Source of the DNA: Stemphylium vesicarium
Taxonomy: Eukaryota; Ascomycota; Dothideomycetes; Pleosporales; Pleosporaceae
Direction of reading: 5' to 3'
Length of the DNA: 39,424 nucleotides
NCBI GenBank assembly: GCA_004380135.1
Contig: QXCR01000217.1
Span: 1-39,424 of the forward strand
Positions 1-9,105 of this stretch are shown in pieces. Positions within the stretch are counted from its first letter, which is position 1; each line of letters starts with the position of its first letter. Below the pieces are notes generated by a model that saw only the letters and a list, made by a program, of their open reading frames with translations, was not told where the DNA came from and ran no database searches. The position numbers and the translations under genes are program-made.

Positions 1-348
1 CAAGGCCAGTTTCAGCATAAGCCAGCCAGGTTGGCTGAGAACGGTGTATCTTGCACCGGAACGGCGCGGATAGCGCTCAGGTGCCAAGGGATTACTAATA
101 GGCTACGCGCCTGCCGTCGTTGCTGCTGGAGGGTCTAGTATTGCCTGCCTGTCTGTTATAGGCATGAGCCTAGTGGCCTGCGCGAGAACGCCAGCGCCTG
201 AGGGCATGCGCTATAAAGAAGGGGGATATTGTCAGGCCGGGTCAGGCCAGATGACGATATATACTATCCTGCACCATGATCAGTAGTTCACTGATCATAC
301 GTACCTTTTTGGTTGCATGGCGTAGTGGTGCAGGGCTGCGTCCTGACA
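1..348 (+). mobile_element. 3' portion of a short LTR retroelement, cut by the left window edge
   Basis: Bases 1-229 are GC-normal, unlike the AT-only sequence that follows, and have no convincing ORF. At 215-226 there is a polypurine run (AAAGAAGGGGGA), three bases before a TGTCAGG...CCTGACA segment (230-348). A polypurine tract directly before a TG...CA repeat is the standard 3' end of an LTR retrotransposon. The internal part seen is non-coding, so this may be a miniature (TRIM-like) element; that is inference because its 5' half lies outside the window. Confidence 0.55.
230..348 (+). repeat. 3' LTR, 119 bp, with terminal TGTCAGG/CCTGACA and internal hairpin
   Basis: The segment starts TGTCAGG and ends with its exact reverse complement CCTGACA. 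It holds a TATATACTATCC stretch followed by a hairpin with 9-bp arms (ATGATCAGT / ACTGATCAT, loop AGTTC) and then a TACCTTTTT motif. The repeat at 3416-3522 has the same order of parts. The five bases after it, ACTAC (349-353), match the intact position 2605-2609 of the sister transposon, so they should be the right target duplication. Confidence 0.6.
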
Positions 349-646
349 ACTACGCCCTTCTTAGTCTTTATTAGATTTATTAATTTAGGCTAGTAATCTA
401 CTTATAAAGGTTATCTAGCGTAGTAATTACTTAGTATTCTATAAGAGACGTTATAGATAGCTATAGCGCGTTATAAGGAGAGTATTATATCTTATTTAAG
501 AGCTTAAAGAGTAGTCTATATCTAACGTTTATTTAAAGGCTCTATCTAGTGTTATTGTTGAGGCATTATGTAATAGGTAGAGTTTGGTGGGGGCTTGGCA
601 AAAGTGGCCGGCCAACCCGTGTGGCCGGCCAACCCGTTAGGTACGT
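349..646. mobile_element. Right end of a second Tc1/mariner-like element, decayed
   Basis: This AT-rich stretch aligns base by base, with many transitions, to 2605-2903 of the complete element. Shared landmarks are the 'taatttaggctagtaatct' block, 'cgcgttat', 'agagtagtctatatctaa' and the GTTTGGTGGGGGCTTGGC motif. It ends in GGTACGT followed by TA (647-648). The left part of this copy is missing from the window, because the retroelement at 1-348 sits at the breakpoint. Confidence 0.7.
604..637 (+). repeat. Perfect 17-bp tandem duplication in the transposon terminus at 578-646
   Basis: GTGGCCGGCCAACCCGT occurs twice head to tail (604-620, 621-637). The same place in the sister element also has a 17-bp doublet, but with a different core (GTGATCCACGAGCC). 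The doublet may be a transposase binding site; that is inference. Confidence 0.7.
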
Positions 647-648
647 TA

Positions 649-825
649 TACGCTACTTAGATATATTTACTAGTTACGCTCCCTATATTTATAGATAAAG
701 TTATTAATGTATTATATCTTATATATAGTTTATATCTATATAATATCTTATAGGTCTTTATAATTAGAGAAATAAGTATTCTTATAATTATTCTATAGGT
801 GCTTTAGGTATATATCTTTAATATA
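649..825. other. AT-rich spacer between two decayed transposons
   Basis: This is almost pure A/T with high TpA and no ORF of note. Its composition fits RIP decay, but no element ends are recognisable inside it. Confidence 0.5.
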
Positions 826-827
826 TA

Positions 828-893
828 ACGTACCTCACGGGCTCGTGGATCACCCGGGCTCTTGGATCACTTTTACCAAGCCCCCACCAAAAC
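828..893 (+). repeat. Left terminal inverted repeat of the 828-2903 transposon
   Basis: It starts ACGTACCTC and carries two 17-bp subunits (837-853 and 854-870) of the form ACGGGCTCGTGGATCAC, then the reverse complement of the TTGGTGGGGGCTTGG motif. It is the inverted counterpart of 2839-2903. It stays GC-rich although the adjoining interior is AT-only. Confidence 0.75.
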
Positions 894-2171
894 CACCCTA
901 TTCTAGCGCAAAATAGCCCACTTTAGCCCTATATAGTATAAAGTAAGATTTGATATTATTTAGAGTCTACTTCTACTATCTTCTAGCAGATACGCGTATT
1001 ATGCCTAGTCTCTTTATACTATGTATACTATTATTAAGATAGTTCATCTACTTTAGTGTATACCCGCCTTTTTAGCTTCTTCCTATTACTACGCGCTCTA
1101 AAGTCCTTAAGAGTAGCTAAATAAGCCTTATTTTTAACTACTAAGATCCTCTTTACTTAAACCCGCTTTCTTTTATATAATCTATATTATATAGTAGCCT
1201 TATTTACTACTTAAAGCTCTATAATCTCCTTTTACGCTAATACTAGCTTATACGCGATAATTACTATTTCCTTTAAGACTTTCTTAAAAGTCTCTACTAT
1301 AGATATTAGTAAGTTATTTATATATCTCTAAATTCTTATCTTTATAAGCGTTAATTATAACTCTAATTTAAGAGTATTACTTAGGGTTTATAACTATTAA
1401 GGCTTATAATTAGAGAGTAGTAATAATAGAGTACGTAGCTAGATATTAAGTGCTATTATAACTTATTTTAAATTAAATAGAACTAATTTAGCGCCTTAAA
1501 ACTCTTCTTAGATATTACTAAAAGTAATTACTATATTATAGGTGCGTATAAAGTATAGTAAGAACTTAAGCTTTATAATATAGGTAATTTAGTTATATAT
1601 AAGATTCTTAGCTTAATAGCTATATATTATTTTTAAAGGTAAGAAATACCTTATATTAAGAGGCTATAGGAGGTATAATAAGTATAGAGATATATAGATA
1701 GTAATAATCTTATTTTTCTTATAGTATTTTTAGAAAGTAAGTAAGTTATAGCTCTTATAGCTATTAATTATAAGTAGTTAATAGCTATTAACTACTCTTT
1801 TCTTTATATACTTATTAAAGTGCTTTAACTACTATAGGCTAAGCTTATTTATTATTTAGCTATTCTTAAATACTATAATAATCTAATTATAAAGTAGATC
1901 TCTTTTTTTATATTAGGTAGAGAGATAATAGTAGTCTTTAGAGATAATAAAGAGTAGAATAGCCTACTTTATTATATTAATACTCTAAATAACTATTATC
2001 TACTTTCTATTTTCTTACTATACTACTTTTAGCTATTCTCGTCTCTCTAAAGCTATAATAACTAAACTAGTAGATATCTAGCTTATTATAAAGCTAGCCT
2101 TATCAAAGTTGAATATATTTTTATCTAGAATACTATACTTAGCTTTAATATTAGCTATTAGGCTAAACTAG

Positions 2172-2380
2172 TGTCACGGGGTCGGCAGGCAGAAAAGATA
2201 GGTGCACGTGATCGGTGTATTCACTACGTAACGCTGACAGTACGGGGTCAGGCTAAGACAAGGACGTAGCTCAAGGAGCGTACGACGGGGCGTGTTCGCG
2301 CAGGAATTTCAGTGATCGCGCAGCTGCTCGCTTAGCAGCTTGGCGCGCTCTCATTAGCTATCTGAGCCAGCGCCGTGACA
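2172..2380. mobile_element. Solo LTR, 209 bp, inserted in the decayed transposon
   Basis: It starts TGTCACGG and ends with the exact reverse complement CCGTGACA. The five bases before it (2167-2171) and after it (2381-2385) are both ACTAG, a perfect target duplication. It is GC-rich within an AT-only host, so it arrived after the host element decayed or was too short for RIP. It contains a possible stem near 2327-2344 (AGCTGCT / AGCAGCT). Confidence 0.85.
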
Positions 2381-2838
2381 ACTAGCCTTATATAATCTTA
2401 GGATCTTTATAGAGGGCTCTCTTATAGTTATATTTATAATTAAACTTTATTTTAAGCTTAGGGCGGCCTTTAATAAATATACTAGCCTAGTTTAAGTAAA
2501 CTTAGCCTATATTACGCTCTACGCGTAAAGAATTAGCTATATTAGCTATAGCTATAAGTCTAAGGGGAAATCCTTAGGTAACTAGCTTAAGTATATTCTT
2601 AATAACTACGTCCTCCTTAATCTTAATTAGATTCTTTAATTTAGGCTAGTAATCTACTTATAAAGTCTATTTTACGCGTTAGTAGCTTAGTATTAATTAA
2701 GTAATATTATAAATAGCTACAGCGCGTTATTAAGAAAGTATTATATCTTATTTAAGAGCCTAAAGAGTAGTCTATATCTAATATTTATTAGAAGATTCTA
2801 TCTAGCGTTATTATTAAGGTATTATATAGGAAGGTAGA

Positions 2839-2903
2839 GTTTGGTGGGGGCTTGGCAAAAGTGATCCACGAGCCTAGGTGATCCACGAGCCCGTAAGGTA
2901 CGT
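2839..2903 (+). repeat. Right terminal inverted repeat of the 828-2903 transposon
   Basis: It reads GTTTGGTGGGGGCTTGGC, then two 17-bp subunits beginning GTGATCCACGAGCC (2861-2877 and 2878-2894), then AAGGTACGT and TA. It mirrors 828-893 with few mismatches. Confidence 0.75.
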
Positions 2904-3142
2904 TAAGATAAGTAACTACTAAAATTAAGTAATCTAAGAATAAATTCTTAGAAGGGGAAGATAGTATTATAACCTAAAGTTAAAACGCTTACGACTACGC
3001 TATAACTATACCGCAACCACGCCGCATAAGTAAGACTAGGATAGCGATTCTATAAAATGCTAACTATTAGTAGTTACGTAACTAATTACTACGCTAAGGA
3101 CTATTACTAAGAGCGATTATAACTATTACTAGAAGTTATACT

Positions 3143-3365
3143 TGTAATAGGCTAGAGCCCTTGCCCTCTTGTCCTCGTCTACGACCTCGGTGTTTCTCCT
3201 GCCAGCTCCGACTGCCGATCTGCTGATCGCAATGTTGTTTCTCCGCCCACATATATAGATAGCCACGTAGCCTAGAAGCCTAGCTCGCTATCGAATACAA
3301 TCTTGTTACCCGGCCTTGCCATCGGCTATCTACTCCTTGAGTGCTCCTAGAGCTAGCCCCTTACA
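3143..3365. mobile_element. Solo LTR, 223 bp, with perfect target duplication
   Basis: It starts TGTAATAGGCTAG and ends CTAGCCCCTTACA; these ends are inverted repeats with 11 of 13 matches. ATACT flanks both sides (3138-3142 and 3366-3370). A TATATAGATAG stretch in the middle could be the LTR TATA box. The composition is GC-normal in an AT-rich neighbourhood. Superfamily (copia or gypsy) cannot be told from the LTR alone. Confidence 0.8.
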
Positions 3366-3415
3366 ATACTCTATTATTATTAGGAGTTACTATAACTATT
3401 ATATAAGTATATAGC

Positions 3416-3522
3416 TGTCACGATCGATATATATACTATCCTATGCACCGTAACGATAGTTATCGTTACTATACCTTTTTTGGGCACGTATTGGCGCAGT
3501 GGCATAGGGCGACGTTTTTACA
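3416..3522. mobile_element. Solo LTR, 107 bp, same family layout as 230-348
   Basis: It starts TGTCACG and ends TTTTTACA, with ATAGC directly before (3411-3415) and after (3523-3527). It shares the order TATATACTATCC, GCACC, hairpin, TACCTTTTT and a GCGCAGTGG-like 3' part with the LTR at 230-348. Its hairpin arms are GTAACGATA / TATCGTTAC, a different sequence from the other copy. Confidence 0.75.
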
Positions 3523-3527
3523 ATAGC

Positions 3528-4000
3528 TACTAGATAGCATACTCTTATAGTCGCTATATTTAACTTTAAAATCTAAGAATTTGTACTTAATTCTTAAATT
3601 CTTAAGTTATTTATTAATCTTTATATTATGCTTAACTTATCTCGTCTATTACGCGCCTAGCTTATTCCTAAGAACTAACCATAGGACCCTCTAAGGACGG
3701 ACCTTCACAATATTATATAACTAAACGTATATAATAGTATGTTAGATTTTTAGCAAAATCAATACCTCAAACAAAAACTTATAGCTTAGAAACGAGAGAG
3801 CTTTTTAGTAGACTCTAACACTGCTAAGGTTACGCTAGTAAGAGCTTACTAAGTAACTATTAAGATATATTTACTTAAAGAAGAAGCTCTAAGCTTTCTA
3901 AAACACTAAAGATCCTAACTATAGCTAGTCTACTTGTCTAGCTATGTAGCTTTAAAAAAAGGTTACTTTTTTAAGATTGTTTTTTTATTGTCACCCTACT
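3528..4000. other. AT-rich decayed repeat, identity unclear
   Basis: The stretch is dominated by TpA and has no open reading frame. A less decayed part near 3750-3930 resembles degraded coding sequence but could not be matched to a family by eye. Confidence 0.4.
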
Positions 4001-5110
4001 GAAGTTGATAAAGACTAGTTGAGGCCATTCAGGAAGTGGCTTGCCCTGGTGGACTAAGAGTGTCGTCACAAGCCCGGCAAGTGTAAGGATTGAAACGGCA
4101 AAACTGAAAGTCTCGGTTGTCCAGCTCTTGCGCCACATACGCTTGAAGGCCTTGGAACACCGCCTCCACCCAAGATAATGCGAGCCGGTATCATTAAGAT
4201 ATATTTCTTAGACGGGGCAGCAAGGTTGCTGGTTCTCGTCCCGATCTTGTCACTGGACCTTTGTTCTGTGTTTGGTAGCGCATCCTCCACAGGCAGCGGC
4301 TCACTCTGAATCGGGTGTCCAACCTCTTCACTTATCGCGTTGCCGCCTTGGTGGAGAAGTGGACGTGCGGATGGCTTTGTCTGCTCCATTGAAAAGTCTG
4401 GCTAAAAGGTGGTTGCTGCGTGAAAAAGTGCGGAGCAGTTTCAGCGCCCTATGTGTTCTCGACCCTGTAAGCTGATTGTGTCGGTCATGTGCGTCCTGGG
4501 ACAAGGTTGAGATTGCCGGAAATAAGAACCCTGCGTGCAGTGCAATGGAGCGTAATTACAACGCAACAAATGCTGTGTGCTCTTGGTGCGAAGCTATGAT
4601 AGGTTTCTAGTTTTCGCCTCAAACTGCCACAACAGTGTCGCATAGTCAAGACCGCTTATCAGGCGGTTGAAGCTGCTGGTTTGAACAGATTCCCACCGCT
4701 CTGAAGGAACCAGCGCTCATACCATCTGCATTCTTTTTGCCTTCAGGGCTCCGTTGAGCTAAGTACTTTTAGTATGCTCAAATCAATATCGTAATGCATT
4801 TGATGGACTTGTGTACAATTTGCATCGAGCCGTGTAGGAGACGTTATCCCTAGACATCTTCTCGTGGTTTTACCCCAATCTTGAACATTCCTGCACACTA
4901 TGATTAGAAAGTCTCCCGTTATTTCGAGACCAAGGCCTTGAAATCGTTAAGCATCAACTGGGCGCAGATTGACTTTCAAATGCTCCTCGTAGTAATAAGG
5001 TAGGAACACGTCGCGCCACACTAGCTTTTCCGATCTGTGTCGAGAGTCAGCGCCTACCAGGCGGAAAGATCAAGTCGGTAGCAGCAGGGTGTAAAAGAAC
5101 GTCACATGAC
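4001..5110. other. Gene-free interval between transposon island and P450
   Basis: Composition returns to normal GC around 4010. Two overlapping ORFs, one on each strand (4066-4389 minus, 4272-4475 plus), are short and match nothing recognised. The 3' UTR of the P450 should lie near 5000-5110. Confidence 0.4.
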
Positions 5111-6843
5111 TTACAGTTTCCCCGCGGGAGTCATGTTAAACTTCCGGAATACATGCGCGAAGGCGAGACGAAGCTCCGCCCAAGCAAGACTGTGAGGGAA
5201 ATTACATCAGTTTGAGCCCACAGAAGATGCAATAAGGGTTGTACTTGAGACTTACTTTGTCCCTAAGCATGCACGCGGGCCGCGCGAGAAAGCCACAAGC
5301 CAATTGTCCAACTCCGGTGACTCGATCCAGCGTTCAGGGCGAAAAGCTTCCGGGTCGGGAAAGATGTCGGCGTTATAGTGAACAAATGTGCTGGAACATG
5401 ACACGATGGTCTGGAAAAAAACATTAGCACAAACTGAAGGGGTTGCTGGAATAGAGCATGTACGTACTCCTGGTGGTACAGCGGTTCCGGAAATTGTTGC
5501 GCCATTGGCTGGTACAATACGCAAAAGCCCGGCCGTAACGCCGGACGAGAGCCTTAGCGATTCCTTGATGACTGCGTTCAAGTAGGACATGTTCTCGAGA
5601 TGTTGCAACTTGGGCTCTTGCCCATGGAGCGTAGGCCAGGCTTCCAAAAGCTCCATCTTTAGCTTCTCGAGTGTCTCCGAATCTTTCAGCAGATGGAAAG
5701 TGCCCACCATCAAGGTGTTACCGGCCGTGTCAGCGCCGCCAAACATAAGGGCCTGGCTCTCCTCGTATAGGCTACGAGCGGAGGGTACAGTCTTGTCACG
5801 ATAGGCCTCAGGGTCCAGGAGTCGGTGGAAGACGGTCATGTTATGGGGAAGCAATTTCAGTTTTTCGGGATCATTCGTAAGGTCGTTGATCTGCTGCATG
5901 AGAAGCTATGCAGATGTTAGTACACCTCAATCACGGCCACTCCTCAGGCTCTGGAAATATGAAACTGATGAAGCAACATACCTCGTTTAGATCAACAAGC
6001 CCAGCTGTCGCCGGACTAAGAACTCTCGAGATATTTGGCGGGCATTTCATGATGAAGTTTTTGAAGAGGTCGGAATACTTGAAATACATGGAAGCAGGCA
6101 CGGATGCATCCAAAGCTACCACAATCGGGGCTTCGAAATCGGGCGCATCAACAGCATTGACTGGGCTCCCAAAGCACAGGGCGGTTATGACGTCCACACT
6201 CATGCAGCGAAAAGCATAAAACATATCACAGCTCTTGGATGCCTTGCTGCTCCGCTCCAAAGCTGCACACAAGGCTTTTACCTTGTCGGTACACAGGCCT
6301 TCAGCGCTTCTGACAGCAGCTTGAGAGAAGGAGGGATTAAGCACATGCTTGCGTTCCTTTGCTTCGGCATAAGTAAGGAAGCCGAAGCTGGATTCATCTT
6401 CACCGAAGCTCTTGTAGAGGTTCGCCTCTTTGTCCCAGCGGTTCTTGTTGTTGTAAATGTCGTGGTAAGCCTGTGGATTGGCAAAGTGGAGCTACGCGAG
6501 TAATGTAAGTATGGCCGCACAGTGGAAGCGCGGGCAGGAGCGCGGGCAATACCTCGTTGGGTCCGACGCGCACGACATCACCTGTGCCGCAATCCTACAT
6601 GTCAGCGTTCCTTCGCGGCACCAGGTAGCAGGTAGTCTCACCATATTTGGCATGGAGCTCTACCAAGTAGTGACAGAAGGATCGGTTTGCGATACATTCG
6701 ACGTAGGCTTTCCAGTATACGGTAGCGCGGGCTAGAGGCGGGCCGGGGAAATTGGCCAGCGGGTGGAAGTAGACGTTGTAGGTCACAGCGCCGACGACAT
6801 AAGCAAAGAGAGCGGCAAGCCCAGCGGTTAGCAGTACCGACAT
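5111..6843 (-). CDS. Cytochrome P450 monooxygenase, six exons
   Basis: This is a haem-thiolate monooxygenase, probably anchored in the endoplasmic reticulum. Exons by eye on the minus strand: 6642-6843, 6553-6581, 5982-6491, 5468-5905, 5256-5410 and 5111-5189, giving 470 residues, slightly short for the family. The start MSVLLTAG opens a hydrophobic anchor and is followed by the proline hinge PGPPLA. Motifs in order: the I-helix GGADTAGNTL, the ExxR of the K-helix (KESLR), PDPEAFRPERW, and the haem loop FSRGPRACLG with the cysteine ligand. The last intron splits the codon after CLGT, and the tail reads LAWAELRLAFAHVFRK. All introns are GT-AG and 57-76 bp. The VRVGPNELHFA and SSFGF segments recall fungal trichodiene-oxygenase-like and pisatin-demethylase-like P450s; substrate unknown. 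It starts 786 bp from a divergent methyltransferase gene. Confidence 0.9.
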
Positions 6844-7629
6844 GATGGACGCGTCGCCGTCAATGTGCATCGATTTGTGGGACAGGACGAAAACACCTGG
6901 ACGGTGGTGGGAGGAATGAAGCTGAATGTCGATAATCAGGCGTTTTTCTTTGGGCACGGCATATGTGCTCCACATCGGACAAGTGCCGTAGATTTGTCTA
7001 GGCCATTTTCTAGAAGAGAGAGAGTCTCCGAATTACAAGCGACTGCAGCCAACCGGAGATGTTGGCACATAGCGTGCGCTACGGGTGGGGTTGGAAGGGG
7101 TGCGATGGGGTTGTGCTTCACCAACGACAACAGTTTATGATTTCGACAAAGAAGCCCCCCGGCTTGGTCAATGCCATGTTTCTGACTGCGATTTTAGATG
7201 CCATTCGTTATACATCCGGCTTCGAATGGACAAACAGGTCGGCGTCCGGGCTTATTACCGAGAGGCGCCGGGTCTTGGGAGAGTTTGTCGGAGAAAGTTC
7301 ATGCAAGGACAAGAAAAATAGTCAAAGGACATTGATCGGTATGACGTTATGCGCACGAATGAGAAGCCTCGGCAAGTTTCCGGGGCGGACAGGCTTTGAG
7401 GTGGTGACGCTGCGTTGTCCAACACGAATGCGAAGCCTCTTCAGGGCTCTCACTCAGCTAAGCAACTAAGTGTCGTGCGCTAAATGAAGCGCGGATACAG
7501 CGTGCCGTGCCGTCGCCCAAACCACCCCCGCTGGCATGATATGTGACTGTGACCCCACGAGCGCCCGTTTGCCAACCCCGAAGACCTGCAAACCTCGCAT
7601 CGCGACGTTGATATCGCGCATCACCAGCC
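6844..7629. promoter_or_regulatory. Shared upstream region of the divergent P450 and methyltransferase genes
   Basis: These 786 bp separate two divergent starts and have no supportable gene. They contain a 17-bp direct repeat with one mismatch, CACGAATGAGAAGCCTC (7354-7370) and CACGAATGCGAAGCCTC (7423-7439), 69 bp apart. A bidirectional promoter is inferred from layout only. Confidence 0.5.
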
Positions 7630-9077
7630 ATGGCCGACATTGGCGCCCCAATCGCATTTGTAAGCCCGACAGCCACGGTGAGACTGCTGCCGGCGCGTCG
7701 CTAACACGGGACTGTAGGACTCGGATGAGACCGATTCGGCTTTTGGCGATGATTTGGCATCGTAAGATCTCTCCGTATAGATATTTTCCCCGCAGAATCC
7801 CTCTGACACCGGTTGAAGCGAGACGACTTCACTCAAATCCGCCATCATCAACTACAAGTACCGCAACGGCCGGCGGTACCATGCCTACAAGGAAGGATCA
7901 TACTGTGCGCTACTTGCCCGTTGAATGCCGGTACTGTTCCTAAGTGCGCGCAGGGGGACCCAACGATGAAACGCAGGCGGAACAGCTAGATATTGTGTAC
8001 GCGCCATGATTAGCCCTGGCATGGTCGTGTGTTGACTGGGATAGCCACCACATTTGTCTTCTCCTCCTGGATGGCGAGTTATACCTGGCACCTTTGACAA
8101 AGCCGCCCATGGTACGTTTGGACATGGACAGCCGTTGGCCTCTGTGCTGATGATCCTCTTTCCTTTAGCACGTCTTGGACCTGGGAACTGGCACAGGTAT
8201 GAAACCAGCATCCCGACTGATCATATGCGCAAACTGACCTTTTAGGAATTTGGGCAATGTTAGTCTCTTGTCTACACCTGCGACAGCATCAACAACTAAC
8301 CGGCAGCAAATAGCGATTTTGCCGACAAGTTTCCGTCATGCGAGGTTTGTATGATATGTGAACATGGCCCACGACCCTCCTAACACATGCAGGTACTCGG
8401 AACCGACCTGAGCCCCACTCAACCCTCTATGATCCCCCCGAATCTGCGATTCGAAGTCGACGACTTCACCGAGCCATGGCTGTACCGTAAAGAGAGCTTC
8501 GACCTCATTCATGTGCGATCCCTATTCGGCTGCGTATCTGACTGGCCGACCTTCTACAAAGAGGCCTTTGAGTACGCTCAACCACTTCACTGATACTTTT
8601 CCCCTTACTAACATACCTAGCCACCTTCAGCCTGGCGGCTTCATCGAACAACTTGAAATGTCCGTGGTCCCGAAGTCCGACGACGGCACCGTGACGCCAG
8701 ACTCCATCTTCGACAAGTGGGGCAAGATCTCAATCGAGCTGGGTGACAAGTTTGGAAAGTCGCTCCGCACGGCCGACGAGTCCAAAGCCGGGATTGAAGA
8801 AGCCGGTTTCATCAACGTCGTAGAGCACCGCTGGAAGCTGCCCATTGGTGGCTGGCCGGCGGACAAGCGATTCAAGGAATTGGGCCAATACAATCGCATC
8901 AACTGGGAACAAGGCATCGAGGGGTGGAGTATATTCTTGCTGACTACTGTGCTGAAATGGACGCCAGAGGAGGTGCAGGTTTACTTGGCACTGATGCGCC
9001 AGGCCCTGAGAGACCGGAGGATCCATGCATATCAGGAAGTTTCACTGGTTTACGGGCAGAAGCCTCCACGCCCCTAG
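7630..9077 (+). CDS. LaeA-like SAM-dependent methyltransferase, ten exons
   Basis: This is a class I S-adenosylmethionine methyltransferase of the fungal LaeA-like/TAM-domain type. Exons by eye: 7630-7677, 7718-7761, 7819-7904, 7954-7996, 8045-8111, 8169-8196, 8246-8258, 8314-8344, 8393-8571 and 8621-9077, giving 331 residues. Spliced landmarks fit the family in order: YKYRNGRRYHAYKEGSYW, GPNDETQAEQLDI, HHICLLLLDGELYLAP, the SAM-binding VLDLGTGTGIWAIDFA (split by tiny exons of 28 and 13 bp), VLGTDLSPTQP, FEVDDFTEPW, LQPGGFIEQLEM. The acceptor at 7818 is the least certain, because the nearer AG at 7799 leaves an in-frame stop. Substrate unknown; such proteins methylate small molecules or act in regulation. 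It ends 28 bp from the convergent hydrolase gene. Confidence 0.88.
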
Positions 9078-9105
9078 ATGGGCAAGAATGAAAAATCCAC
9101 TCCAC

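Larger units (their letters stand above)
828..2903. mobile_element. Complete but decayed Tc1/mariner-superfamily DNA transposon
   Basis: The element is bounded by TA (826-827 and 2904-2905) and by inverted termini beginning ACGTACC on the left and ending GGTACGT on the right. Without the LTR inserted at 2172-2380 and its extra target copy it would be about 1.86 kb, the usual size of fungal Tc1/mariner (pogo/Fot1-like) elements. The interior is AT-saturated and full of TpA. No transposase frame remains open, as expected after RIP. Superfamily is assigned from the TA target, length and terminus layout, not from protein. Confidence 0.7.

Noticed and set aside
4066..4475. Overlapping ORFs on both strands just after the transposon island
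   Set aside because: They are short, with no recognised motif and no splice signals that extend either one.
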